Shown: positions 1 to 6,963 of the stretch, one piece after another
How the letters are laid out: each line of letters opens with the position of its first letter
Numbering within the stretch: the stretch's first letter is position 1
Origin: Lachnospiraceae bacterium
GTDB taxonomy: Bacteria > Bacillota_A > Clostridia > Lachnospirales > Lachnospiraceae
Reading direction: 5' to 3'
DNA length: 13,090 nt
Assembly (NCBI GenBank): GCA_017958245.1
Contig: JAGDDC010000082.1
Location: 1-13,090, forward strand
Made by a program: the position numbers and the translations under genes
The notes under the pieces: model-generated
The model's database searches: none
What the model was told of the DNA's origin: nothing
What the model saw: only the letters and a program-made list of their open reading frames with translations

Positions 1-182
1 AACTCGAGCGCAGCGCGGGCTATCTTGATCTGTGTGGTCCCGTATCTGTTTGAGAAGCGGATGCGGATAGCAGTCCCGCTCAGGTTATTCCAGAAAACTG
101 TCTGTTGTGATATGTCCGATATCTTTGCGACCACAGTCCCGAGATCAACGGGAAGATAACTCCAAGATGTTTTCCATTCCAT
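1..182 (-). CDS. SGNH/GDSL-type hydrolase, N-terminal part only (runs off left edge)
   Basis: Only the first 60 codons lie in the window. They read as a domain start with Trp-rich beginning (MEWKTSW) followed by TVFWNNLSGTAIRIRFSN and RYGTTQIKIARAALE. The pattern 'G..iRiRfSN.yG...i.iA.a' is typical of the beta-rich N-terminal region of bacterial SGNH-hydrolase-type esterases, in which the catalytic GDS block comes later, outside this window. The ATG at 182 is preceded by AAAGGA seven bases upstream, and a good promoter lies at 218-246. No signal peptide is visible at this start, so a cytoplasmic enzyme is likely. The gene is divergent from the kinase/phosphorylase unit and could act on the same carbohydrate (for example by removing acyl groups), but that is inference from position only. 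Family assignment rests on this short motif and is moderate. Confidence 0.62.
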   Translation of the reverse strand, partial: MEWKTSWSYLPVDLGTVVAKISDISQQTVFWNNLSGTAIRIRFSNRYGTTQIKIARAALE

Positions 183-209
183 ATGAGAGTCCTTTCTGTA
201 AATGCTCTG

Positions 210-222
210 ACACTGACAGTGT
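210..222. promoter_or_regulatory. Palindromic operator-like site over the -10 box
   Basis: ACACTG-A-CAGTGT is a perfect 6-bp inverted repeat with a one-base centre. It covers most of the predicted -10 of the leftward hydrolase gene, where a bound repressor would block transcription. No regulator gene is present in the window to pair with it. Confidence 0.4.
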
Positions 223-246
223 AGCAGATTGATCCGGCAGGGTAAA
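218..246 (-). promoter_or_regulatory. Promoter of the SGNH hydrolase gene
   Basis: On the minus strand, TTTACC (-35, 241-246) and TACACT (-10, 218-223) are separated by exactly 17 bases. Transcription would start about 30 bases before the ATG at 182, leaving room for the visible ribosome site. The -10 is overlapped by a perfect inverted repeat (210-222). Confidence 0.55.
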
Positions 247-348
247 GTTTCCGGCATGATTTTGCGGGTTCCTGTCTGCTCAAGATTTCCTTAAAAAACT
301 ACCATCTTTGTATCAAAAAAGGGGATGCACGCAGCGCTCTCCTTAGCC

Positions 349-397
349 TATAATGAATAAAACCACTGTCATCTATTCTTCGTATTTACGAGGTGAT
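349..397 (+). promoter_or_regulatory. -10 box and ribosome site of the kinase gene
   Basis: A perfect TATAAT lies at 349-354, but no convincing -35 is present 15-19 bases upstream, so this promoter may need an activator. GAGGTGAT at 390-397 is a strong Shine-Dalgarno five bases before the ATG at 403 and settles the start of the kinase. Confidence 0.4.
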
Positions 398-402
398 CGA
401 TC

Positions 403-1308
403 ATGAAAAACAAGCTCAATTCGGTCAAGAACAATCCCCTTCCTACTGTCCCCGTCGAGATCGGGCACGGAGATATGCCGGGCGACAAGATCAGGATCAC
501 ACCGGAACACATATCCAAGGCGGAGCTCATATTCAGAGCTCTTCCGGATCTTATAGGAGATGAGGAAAAGTCCCGTCTTGTAATATCCGTCTACGGCGGA
601 TCAGGTGTCGGCAAATCAGAGATAGCTTCTGTGCTCGCCTTCTTCCTCGAATCGGCGGGAGTGGGCTGCTATGTGCTCTCGGGGGACAACTATCCGAGAC
701 GCATCCCGAAGTATAACGACGCTGAGAGGCTGGGCATATTCAGAACCGCAGGCGTGAAGGCTCTGGCAGGGAAAGGGCTGCTGACTCCTGAGGCCGTTAA
801 GACACTCAGAACACTTCAGCAGGAAGACACCGACGCAGATAAGGCGCATTGCGGAGATTACCCCTGGTTTGAGACTTACCTTTCGGGCGGACTTACAGGA
901 CTTAAGGGTTATCTTGGGACACCTTGTGAGATCGATTTCGACGATATAAACAGTATTATAAAGAGCTTCAGAGAAGGCAGCGACAAGATCTGGCTAAAGC
1001 GCATGGGCAGGGAGGAGAGTGAACTCTGGTATGACCTGACGGACTTTAGCCGCACGGATGTACTGATCATCGAATGGACACACGGCAACAGCGAGTATCT
1101 GAGCGGAGTTGACCTGCCCATCTTCCTAAACAGCACGCCGGAAGAGACGCTTGCGCACAGAAGAGAGCGCGCACGCGACAAAGGGGCAGACAGTCCATTT
1201 GTGACAAGGGTGCTCGAGATCGAACAATCACTGCTTGAAAGCCGCGCAGACAAGGCGGCACTCATCATCTCCAAGAAAGGCGAGGTAACAGGATCATATG
1301 GCAAATGA
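403..1308 (+). CDS. P-loop kinase of unknown substrate (uridine kinase/APS kinase-like)
   Basis: This 301-residue protein has a clear Walker A motif (GGSGVGKS, residues 65-72) after a hydrophobic beta strand (VISVY). SGDNYPRR (about 93-100) follows, with Asp95 where uridine kinases and adenylylsulfate kinases have a substrate-binding acid. A basic 'RRERARDK' segment late in the chain resembles an ATP lid, and LIIEWTHGN looks like a Walker B-like strand. It is longer than APS kinases (around 200 residues) and lacks their further motifs, so a sulfate-assimilation role is unlikely. The N-terminal 60 residues are not recognised. The gene overlaps the next gene by 11 bases, which suggests translational coupling to the GH13_18 phosphorylase. 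A small-molecule kinase for a sugar, polyol or acid linked to that enzyme is therefore the best guess. The substrate is not known. Confidence 0.72.
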   Translation: MKNKLNSVKNNPLPTVPVEIGHGDMPGDKIRITPEHISKAELIFRALPDLIGDEEKSRLVISVYGGSGVGKSEIASVLAFFLESAGVGCYVLSGDNYPRRIPKYNDAERLGIFRTAGVKALAGKGLLTPEAVKTLRTLQQEDTDADKAHCGDYPWFETYLSGGLTGLKGYLGTPCEIDFDDINSIIKSFREGSDKIWLKRMGREESELWYDLTDFSRTDVLIIEWTHGNSEYLSGVDLPIFLNSTPEETLAHRRERARDKGADSPFVTRVLEIEQSLLESRADKAALIISKKGEVTGSYGK

Positions 1309-2830
1309 TGCTTCCCCCATGCTCAACGCATACCCGGACAGTCTCGGCGGAAAGCTCTCGGACATAGCCGTGCTTTTGTCCTCGGAGGATTTCAGGGGCG
1401 CTTTCGGCGCGTTCTACATACTCCCGAGCCTTTTTGATACCGACCTTGACCGTGGGTTTTCTGTTAAAAGCTATGGATTAAACCCCGAACTTGCAAAGAA
1501 GAAGGACCTCGAAGCTTTGAAGGATCTTGGGATCACGCTCAAGCTCGATTTTGTCTTAAACCATGCTTCCGTGCAATCACGACAGTTTTGGGATCTCATA
1601 GATAACGTCGAGTACTCAAAGTACAGGGATTTCTTCATCGACTGGAACCGGTTCTGGGAAGGCCATGGCAAGATGAACACCGAGGGTTATATCGAGCCTG
1701 ACGAAGAAATGATCGCGGATATGTTCTTCAGGAAGCCCGGTCTCCCGATCCTCATGGTGGAGTTTGCGGACGGGACAAAGGCTCCTTACTGGAACACGTT
1801 TTACCAGAAGATCGAGCGCGTCGGAGGCGAGACAAGATATCTCGGGCAGATGGATCTGAACGTAAAGTCCCCGCTCGTGTGGGATTTCTATGAGGAGACA
1901 CTTGGGAAACTTGCGGGTTACGGGGCTTCGATCGTGAGGCTCGACGCGTTCGCCTACGCATCCAAAGAGCCCGGGAGACGCAATTTCTTAAACGAACCCG
2001 AGACCTGGGATATACTTGAAAGACTTGCAGGGATCGGGGGGAGGCTTGGCCTTACCCTGCTGCCCGAGATCCATGCGGCATACAGCGAGCGGACCTTTGA
2101 AAGAATAGCGGACAAGGGATATCCCACCTATGACTTCTTCCTTCCGGGGCTTGTGATCGATGCTTTGGAATCGGGCGACGGCTCGGCGCTTGCACGTTGG
2201 GCGCTCGAGATCAAGGAGAAGGGTCTTAAGCTCGTCAACATGCTCGGCTGCCACGACGGGATCCCGCTTTTGGATCTGAAGGGGATGCTCTCTGACGAGA
2301 GGATATCCGAGCTTATCGACACCGTCGTATCGCGCGGCGGCCTGGTCAAGAACCTCCACGGCAAGAAAAACATATATTATCAGGTCAATGCGACTTATTA
2401 CAGCGCGCTCGGGGAAAGTGACGGGCGGCTCCTGCTCGCCAGGGCCATCCAGCTTTTCATGCCCGGAAAACCGCAGATATGGTATCTCGATCTCTTCGCC
2501 GGCGCAAATGATACTACCGCCGTAGAAAAAGCAGGCCCGGACGGTCATAAAGAGATCAACCGCACGAACCTGACACACGCTCAGATTGAAGAGGGATTAA
2601 AAAGAGATGTGGTGAGGAGACAGCTTGAGATGCTTAAGTTCCGCGCATCATTTCCCGCGTTCTCTTTCGAGTCGCTTGACAGCGTCTGCGCAGAGGGAAG
2701 CCGCCTCACCCTGACTCACAAGAATGACGGCTATACCGCAACCCTTTCATGTGACCTCAAGACTTGCGCCTTCGAGATCACGGGGACCGATAAAGACGGA
2801 AGGGCTGCATATTCATTTGCCCATACCTGA
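1298..2830 (+). CDS. GH13_18 glycoside phosphorylase (sucrose phosphorylase family)
   Basis: The 510-residue protein follows the sucrose phosphorylase layout from end to end. It opens with NAYPDSLGG, then region I 'LDFVLNHAS'. The nucleophile is Asp216 in VRLDAFAYASKE, the acid/base is Glu257 in LPEIH, and the transition-state stabiliser is Asp320 in CHDGI. Later come YQVNATYYSAL, FMPGKPQIWY and EINRTNLT, all landmarks of GH13 subfamily 18. These retaining enzymes cleave a glucoside with phosphate to give alpha-glucose 1-phosphate in the cytoplasm; no signal peptide is present. Family members differ in acceptor: sucrose, sucrose 6'-phosphate, glucosylglycerol or glucosylglycerate. The acceptor-loop text here (KKNIYYQVN) is closer to the sucrose or sucrose-6'-phosphate and glucosylglycerol types as I remember them, but I cannot settle the substrate. 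The start ATG at 1298 has AGGA just upstream and lies inside the kinase gene. Confidence 0.88.
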   Translation: MANDASPMLNAYPDSLGGKLSDIAVLLSSEDFRGAFGAFYILPSLFDTDLDRGFSVKSYGLNPELAKKKDLEALKDLGITLKLDFVLNHASVQSRQFWDLIDNVEYSKYRDFFIDWNRFWEGHGKMNTEGYIEPDEEMIADMFFRKPGLPILMVEFADGTKAPYWNTFYQKIERVGGETRYLGQMDLNVKSPLVWDFYEETLGKLAGYGASIVRLDAFAYASKEPGRRNFLNEPETWDILERLAGIGGRLGLTLLPEIHAAYSERTFERIADKGYPTYDFFLPGLVIDALESGDGSALARWALEIKEKGLKLVNMLGCHDGIPLLDLKGMLSDERISELIDTVVSRGGLVKNLHGKKNIYYQVNATYYSALGESDGRLLLARAIQLFMPGKPQIWYLDLFAGANDTTAVEKAGPDGHKEINRTNLTHAQIEEGLKRDVVRRQLEMLKFRASFPAFSFESLDSVCAEGSRLTLTHKNDGYTATLSCDLKTCAFEITGTDKDGRAAYSFAHT

Positions 2831-3571
2831 CCGGTTTTTTGCGAAAAGAAGCATGGCCAGAGACGCCAGAGCCATCAGGACTACCGCCACAACCCTGATG
2901 TTTAGAGATAAGATCGTTTGATCGCTGCGCGTTACAATATATCCTTCCGAGTGACCAAAGAAATCGACCAGAAAATGTATGATCATCGGGATGGCTATAT
3001 TCTTTGAAAGCATATAGATGGTCGACATGGCCAGACCAAATACGCTTGTAAACAGAAATGTCCACCAGTACCAGCCTCCCAGGCAGTGCAACAGGCCAAA
3101 GATCACGGAGCCTGTCAGCGCATATATCAGTCTGTTGGTTTTTGTATCCTTGCTGTAGAAGAAGCCCTCGCAAAACAGTACACGGAAAAGCAGCTCCTCG
3201 AAAAACCCCGCGCCAATTTGCTGAAATACTATCTCTGCGAGGAATAAGCCGGCCGTTAAGCCGGTGATCCCGGAAAACCCGATAGCCAGACATACTACAT
3301 AGAAGCACAAAAACCCCAGAACCCCTACTCCGCTCAACAGAGCATGTCCGTTGTTTCTAAACTTCAGTACGTTTCCGGGAGTTCTTCCAAACAGCTTGAA
3401 TACAACAACGAGACAGATGGCCCCGAAAACAAGTCGTAGAACGCTGTCAAATATAAGTATTGGGAACCCTTGGATCAGGTTCTGGACAAACAATTCCAAG
3501 AGGACAAAGAAAAACACTATTATCAGTGTAGCTTTTATACCAATAAATCTTTCGTCGCTAGAGTCCTTCAC
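2813..3571 (-). CDS. CPBP-family intramembrane metalloprotease (Abi/CAAX-like)
   Basis: This 252-residue, strongly hydrophobic protein carries the three CPBP motifs. EExxxR is in FFEELLFR (Glu125, Glu126, Arg130), FxxxH is in FGLLH (His162), and HxxxD is in HFLVDFF (His199, Asp203). About six to eight membrane segments are visible. Family members include eukaryotic Rce1, which cleaves prenylated CAAX proteins, and bacterial proteins tied to bacteriocin immunity or membrane-protein turnover; no substrate can be read here. A GTG start at 3571 is chosen because GAAAGGAAAG lies about nine bases upstream and an extended -10 promoter follows. Its last 18 bases overlap the convergent end of the phosphorylase gene, so both transcripts run into each other without a visible terminator. 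Confidence 0.87.
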   Translation of the reverse strand: MKDSSDERFIGIKATLIIVFFFVLLELFVQNLIQGFPILIFDSVLRLVFGAICLVVVFKLFGRTPGNVLKFRNNGHALLSGVGVLGFLCFYVVCLAIGFSGITGLTAGLFLAEIVFQQIGAGFFEELLFRVLFCEGFFYSKDTKTNRLIYALTGSVIFGLLHCLGGWYWWTFLFTSVFGLAMSTIYMLSKNIAIPMIIHFLVDFFGHSEGYIVTRSDQTILSLNIRVVAVVLMALASLAMLLFAKNRSGMGK

Positions 3572-3622
3572 CTGTTTCTTTCCTTTCTATTATCTATCCC
3601 CAAGCGCAGCAGTTCATAATTC

Positions 3623-3651
3623 ATTATACCAGACAATCTGTCGTAATAAAA
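3623..3651 (-). promoter_or_regulatory. Promoter of the CPBP protease gene
   Basis: A minus-strand TGG-TATAAT (extended -10; box at 3623-3628) lies 17 bases from a weak TTTTAT (-35, 3646-3651). A small inverted repeat, CAGA-CAA-TCTG (3630-3640), sits in the spacer. The start site would be about 40-50 bases before the GTG. Confidence 0.5.
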
Positions 3652-3675
3652 CAAACTTGGGCCGGAGTCCCATTA

Positions 3676-3704
3676 TTGCATCTCGGGCGTTTTCACACTA
3701 TAAT
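3676..3704 (+). promoter_or_regulatory. Promoter of the ispE unit
   Basis: TTGCAT (3676-3681) and a perfect TATAAT (3699-3704) are spaced by exactly 17 bases. Transcription would start near 3711, giving a leader of about 110 bases before ispE that contains the small open frame described separately. It is divergent from the CPBP promoter. Confidence 0.65.
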
Positions 3705-3754
3705 CGATATGAGAGAGCATGTTTTGCAAAATGCATAGAAGGATGCAGAGATTA

Positions 3755-3826
3755 ATGGTTATGAAGGCAGAAGCTATAAAAATGTTTGAGGAATTGTTAC
3801 GAAATGAAAGCTGGGATGCGGCATGA
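3755..3826 (+). CDS. Possible leader mini-ORF coupled to ispE
   Basis: A 23-codon frame (MVMKAEAIKMFEELLRNESW..., ending DAA) overlaps the ispE start by the four bases ATGA, the classic arrangement for translational coupling. The same frame has earlier in-frame ATGs at 3719, 3731 and 3743, so the peptide could be up to 35 residues. AGAAGGA (3737-3743) lies 11 bases before the ATG at 3755. The sequence predicts an amphipathic helix of mixed Lys/Glu/Leu composition, more protein-like than random. ispE itself has only a weak ribosome site (GGGATG), which fits dependence on upstream translation. It could also be a remnant of a degraded gene. The sequence was not recognised. Confidence 0.4.
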   Translation: MVMKAEAIKMFEELLRNESWDAA

Positions 3827-4683
3827 ACGAGATTAGCCTCAGGGCATATGCGAAGATAAATCTGGTACTTGACGTGATCGGGGAGCGAGAGGACGGATAC
3901 CATGAGCTGCGCTCGGTCATGCAGACCGTGGGGGTACATGATGTTTTGAAGATGAGTCTTGGCGGAGAGAGCGGGACGAGGATCGTCTGCGATGATCCCT
4001 CACTTCCGACAGGAGAGGACAACATAATCTTCAAGGCGATCGAGCAGTTTCGCAGGGAATTTGGCGTGACCGAAGGCGTGGAGGTCAGGCTTGAAAAGCG
4101 CATCCCCGTGGCGGCAGGCCTGGGAGGCGGAAGCTCTGACGCAGCCGCGGCGCTTAAGGGCATGGATGCGCTCTTTGGGACGGGGCTTGACACAGAAAGG
4201 CTCTGCGAGATAGGGGTGAAGGTCGGTGCTGATGTGCCCTTCTGCCTGATGGGCGGGACGGCACTCGCAGAAGGTGTGGGGGAGAAGCTCACAAGCCTTG
4301 CACCTGCGCAGGTTATGCCGGTGATACTTGTCAAACCGCCTTTCTCGGTGTCTACGGCACAGGTGTACAAAGCCTTGGAGATCGGAGGACTCTCGCATCC
4401 TGATGTGGACGGGATGATCCTGGCCATAGAGAAAGGGGATGTGAGAGGAGTTGCAGAACTTGTCGGCAACGTTCTCGAGACCGTGACTTTAAAGCTCCAT
4501 CCCGAGATCGCGGCTATAAAAAGAGAACTCTTGGACGAGGACGCCTGCGCCGCACTCATGAGCGGCAGCGGTCCGACAGTGTTCGGACTCTTTGAAGACA
4601 GCGCAGCAGCGGAGAAAGCATACGAAAAGATAAGGAGCATGAGACCCGAAAGCCGCGTGCTTCTGACAAGGTTTGAAGGATAA
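3823..4683 (+). CDS. ispE: 4-diphosphocytidyl-2-C-methyl-D-erythritol kinase
   Basis: IspE phosphorylates the 2-hydroxyl of CDP-methylerythritol with ATP, the fourth step of the methylerythritol phosphate route to IPP and DMAPP, in the cytosol. The 286 residues show the full GHMP-kinase plan. AYAKINLVLDV at the N-terminus includes the active-site Lys11, and DGYHELRSVMQTV follows. The glycine-rich ATP loop PVAAGLGGGSSDA spans 95-107, the catalytic Asp137 lies in GADVPF, and the C-terminal MSGSGPTVF spans 246-254. The length is normal for the family. The start ATG at 3823 overlaps the stop of a short upstream frame. A small DUF2007-like gene follows after 10 bases in the same unit. Confidence 0.97.
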   Translation: MNEISLRAYAKINLVLDVIGEREDGYHELRSVMQTVGVHDVLKMSLGGESGTRIVCDDPSLPTGEDNIIFKAIEQFRREFGVTEGVEVRLEKRIPVAAGLGGGSSDAAAALKGMDALFGTGLDTERLCEIGVKVGADVPFCLMGGTALAEGVGEKLTSLAPAQVMPVILVKPPFSVSTAQVYKALEIGGLSHPDVDGMILAIEKGDVRGVAELVGNVLETVTLKLHPEIAAIKRELLDEDACAALMSGSGPTVFGLFEDSAAAEKAYEKIRSMRPESRVLLTRFEG

Positions 4684-4693
4684 GGGGGAGAAT

Positions 4694-4957
4694 ATGATCT
4701 GCTTTTTAAACAGGGTAAAGATTTTTACGGATTCATCACCGATAGAACTCGCAAATACTAAGAATAAACTTGATGAAGCAGGGATCAAATACATAGTCAA
4801 CACCACAAAATTCAACGGTTATACTTCAAGGTTTCAATCGGTCAGAACTGCAGCCTCGTTGAATTACGGAACCGCGGTAAATGACACGCCCACGTATGTA
4901 TATGACCTGTATGTTCACAGAAAAGATGTGGAAAGAGCAAAACAGTGTCTGCTATAA
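4694..4957 (+). CDS. Small DUF2007-like protein of unknown function
   Basis: This 87-residue protein reads MICFLNRVKIFTDSS... and ends YDLYVHRKDVERAKQCLL. The N-terminal strand with a Ser-rich turn, then a helix 'ELANTKNKLDEAGIKYIV' and a closing 'Y.lyV...d.e.A...L', matches the ferredoxin-like pattern of DUF2007 (putative signal-transducing) proteins. No catalytic residues are evident. The ATG at 4694 is preferred over a TTG at 4673 because AAGGGGGAG sits just upstream of it. It follows ispE by 10 bases and is probably cotranscribed. A direct role in isoprenoid synthesis is not implied by the sequence. Confidence 0.68.
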   Translation: MICFLNRVKIFTDSSPIELANTKNKLDEAGIKYIVNTTKFNGYTSRFQSVRTAASLNYGTAVNDTPTYVYDLYVHRKDVERAKQCLL

Positions 4958-4989
4958 ACACCATGTCGGCGGTTTATTTACCGGTGTTT
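4956..4989. terminator. Weak bidirectional terminator-like inverted repeat
   Basis: AAACACC (4956-4962) and GGTGTTT (4983-4989) form a perfect 7-bp inverted repeat between two convergent genes; a GG/CC pair may extend it inside. It overlaps both gene ends. A short T run follows on the plus strand, so it may stop rightward transcripts weakly. It is not a textbook terminator. Confidence 0.35.
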
Positions 4990-5738
4990 TCCCAGTTCGA
5001 GTACAGTTTCCCCATCCAATCCCTGACATCCATTCCGTAGACAGTGTTTAAAACATCCGGCGAAAAAACCTCGGAAATGGCGCCAAAAGCCTTTGCCTGT
5101 CCGTCTCCGAGCAGCAATCCGCAGTTTCCGTAGGCAAGTGCGAGGCTTAAGTCGTGAACGACAGAGATGACGCACCTGTCCTTTTCAAGAAGCCATGTCT
5201 TCACGAGCTCGAAGATCTGCTTTTGGTAGATCAGGTCGAGATGGTTGCTGGGCTCGTCGAGCAGAAGGATGTGCGGGTTCTGCGCAAAGAGCTGGGCGAG
5301 AAAAGTCCTCTGGAGCTCGCCGCCTGAGAGCGTGAGCACTGAGTGGTCCGCAAGCTTTGTGAGACCGGTTATCTCGAGCGCCTCTGCCACAGCGCTCTCA
5401 TCATCTGCGCTCTTTGAGAAGAAGGAGGGCGAGTGAGAGTATCTGCCAAGCCCCACTACCTCCCTCACGGTGAAGGGATAGCCTACCGAATGGGCCTGGG
5501 AGAGCACGCCTACATATCTTGCAAGGTCTCTCGGCCTGTAGGTCCTCATGTCTCTTCTGTTGTACTCTATCGTTCCCTCGTATGAGACACCGCCCGACAG
5601 AGCGTTCACGGCAGTCGATTTGCCCGCGCCGTTTGGACCGACGAGCATGAGCCATTCACCCTCATTCACGTGGAAACTCACGTCTGAGAGCGCCGTAAAA
5701 TCACCGTATTTAACTGTCAAGTTTCTGGCATCGAGCAT
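4974..5738 (-). CDS. ABC importer ATPase, BtuD/FecE type
   Basis: This 254-residue ATPase drives the importer encoded upstream. It shows Walker A GPNGAGKS (34-41), Q-loop Gln81, the signature LSGGELQR (137-144), Walker B ILLLDEP ending at 163, a D-loop SNHLDL, and H-loop His195 in VVHDLS. 'VLSQ' and 'EPSNHLDL' are characteristic of the iron-siderophore/cobalamin/heme group. It is the third gene of the leftward transporter unit, separated from the permease by 109 bases. The ATG at 5738 has AGGAG directly before it and AAGGAAGG about ten bases upstream. Confidence 0.95.
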   Translation of the reverse strand: MLDARNLTVKYGDFTALSDVSFHVNEGEWLMLVGPNGAGKSTAVNALSGGVSYEGTIEYNRRDMRTYRPRDLARYVGVLSQAHSVGYPFTVREVVGLGRYSHSPSFFSKSADDESAVAEALEITGLTKLADHSVLTLSGGELQRTFLAQLFAQNPHILLLDEPSNHLDLIYQKQIFELVKTWLLEKDRCVISVVHDLSLALAYGNCGLLLGDGQAKAFGAISEVFSPDVLNTVYGMDVRDWMGKLYSNWENTGK

Positions 5739-5847
5739 CTCCTGTCAACCTTCCTTTTTCTGTTCAAACTTCCCATGAGCTTACGAAAAATGCAGATATG
5801 AAGCCTCTCCTGCATCATTTGCAGGCACATCTCCACTCGGTGCTTTT
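5739..5847. other. 109-base gap between permease and ATPase genes
   Basis: No gene is visible here. A small hairpin CTGCA-TCATT-TGCAG (5810-5824) lies just after the permease stop in the direction of transcription, and a second copy of ATGCAG occurs at 5790-5795. The gap holds the ATPase ribosome site. No clear promoter was seen, so readthrough from the permease is expected. Confidence 0.35.
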
Positions 5848-6888
5848 TCAAACAGATCTCGTTCCATTCCTTGAGCGATAGAGTATCACGACGAAGAGCA
5901 CGGCTCCTATGATCGAGGTCACAACTCCTATCGGGAGCTCAAGAGGCCTCAAAAGCGTCCTTGCGATCAGGTCGCACAACATCAGAAAGGTCGCGCCCGA
6001 GAAAAGCCCTGCGGGGATGAGTTTCCTGTGGTTGGGTCCCGTGATCATCCTGACTATGTGAGGGGTTACCAGGCCTACGAAGCTTATCGTTCCGCCTATC
6101 GAGACGCACACGCCTATCAGGATCGAGACCGTGATCAGGAGCAACAGCTTGACGCGCCTTACGTTGACTCCGATCCCTCTCGCGTTGTCTTCACCGATCG
6201 CAAATGCGTTGAGCTCCCTTGCATATCTCCAGATCACGGCTCCGCAAACGATGAGCGCGACAAGCAGCAGGAGCGCGTTCGAGTAGCTGCTTCCCTCGAG
6301 GGATCCGAGCGTCCAGAAGGTGATGCTCTTTAGCTTGTCCGACGCAAATGTGATGATGAGGCTTATCACGCTCGATACGAACATCGAGAAGATGACGCCT
6401 ATCAGTATGATCGTGTTGGTCGACAGAGAGTAGTCGAGCCTGTATGCCAGCGCAAGGATCGTGAGCAGCGACAGAAAGGCAAAGAGGATCGCGAGGCTCA
6501 CCGTGCCGCTCGAAGCAAGGCCCGGGATCCGGAGGCCGAAGGCTATGGCAACGACAGCACCCAGGGAAGCGCCCGATGACACTCCGAGCGTCGAACCGTC
6601 TGCAAGAGGGTTCTTTAAGAGTCCCTGCATGGCGATGCCGCAGACAGAGAGCGAAGCGCCGGTGAGCGCGACGCACAGGACGCGGGGCAGTCTGACCGCA
6701 AGTATGATCGATCTTGCGAAGTCAGATGCCGTATTTGTACCAAAGACAGCGTCCCTAAAGACAGAAAAAGTGTCTGCGAGGGGGATGTTCACACTCCCGA
6801 CGCAGACACAGAGTATCAGTGAGAGGAACATCACGCCGATAAAGGCCAGGTATCCGGCCGGGCCGAAACGTTCTTTTGTTCTTTTCAT
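5848..6888 (-). CDS. ABC importer permease, BtuC/FecD family
   Basis: This 346-residue membrane protein is the transmembrane subunit that works as a dimer with the ATPase. It contains about nine to ten hydrophobic segments. Family landmarks are RLPRVLCVALTGASLSVCG and MQGLLKNPLADGSTLGVSSG, then GEDNARGIGVNVRR, GTISFVGLVTPHIVR near the coupling region, and the C-terminal ELPIGVVTSIIGAVLFVVIL. All are typical of FecCD-type permeases, and the length is normal. The ATG at 6888 has AGGA ten bases upstream. It lies 75 bases behind the binding-protein gene, across a strong stem-loop. Confidence 0.95.
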   Translation of the reverse strand: MKRTKERFGPAGYLAFIGVMFLSLILCVCVGSVNIPLADTFSVFRDAVFGTNTASDFARSIILAVRLPRVLCVALTGASLSVCGIAMQGLLKNPLADGSTLGVSSGASLGAVVAIAFGLRIPGLASSGTVSLAILFAFLSLLTILALAYRLDYSLSTNTIILIGVIFSMFVSSVISLIITFASDKLKSITFWTLGSLEGSSYSNALLLLVALIVCGAVIWRYARELNAFAIGEDNARGIGVNVRRVKLLLLITVSILIGVCVSIGGTISFVGLVTPHIVRMITGPNHRKLIPAGLFSGATFLMLCDLIARTLLRPLELPIGVVTSIIGAVLFVVILYRSRNGTRSV

Positions 6889-6912
6889 ATGATACCGATC
6901 CTAAAAGACCCT

Positions 6913-6945
6913 GCGGCCCCGGGCAGCAAAACTGTCCCGGGCCGC
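6913..6945 (-). terminator. Intercistronic stem-loop after the binding-protein gene
   Basis: GCGGCCCCGGGCAG (6913-6926) pairs with CTGTCCCGGGCCGC (6932-6945) with one bulge on each side and a five-base loop. On the minus-strand transcript it is followed after about five bases by UCUUUU. It most likely acts as a partial terminator or as an mRNA 3'-end stabiliser. Either would give more binding protein than permease, which is the common stoichiometry for such importers. Confidence 0.6.
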
Positions 6946-6963
6946 TTTGAGTCAAGGTAAGAG

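Noticed and set aside
403..1308. Adenylylsulfate kinase (cysC) identity for the P-loop kinase
   Set aside because: The SGDNYP text resembles the APS-kinase DGDN motif, but the length, the missing later motifs and the glycoside-phosphorylase partner argue against sulfate activation.
3774..4640. 288-codon minus-strand frame opposite ispE
   Set aside because: Ser/Pro-rich composition without domains, fully antisense to a certain ispE gene; a by-product of codon bias.
5810..5824. Intrinsic terminator after the permease gene
   Set aside because: The stem is only five pairs and no U tract follows in the direction of transcription.
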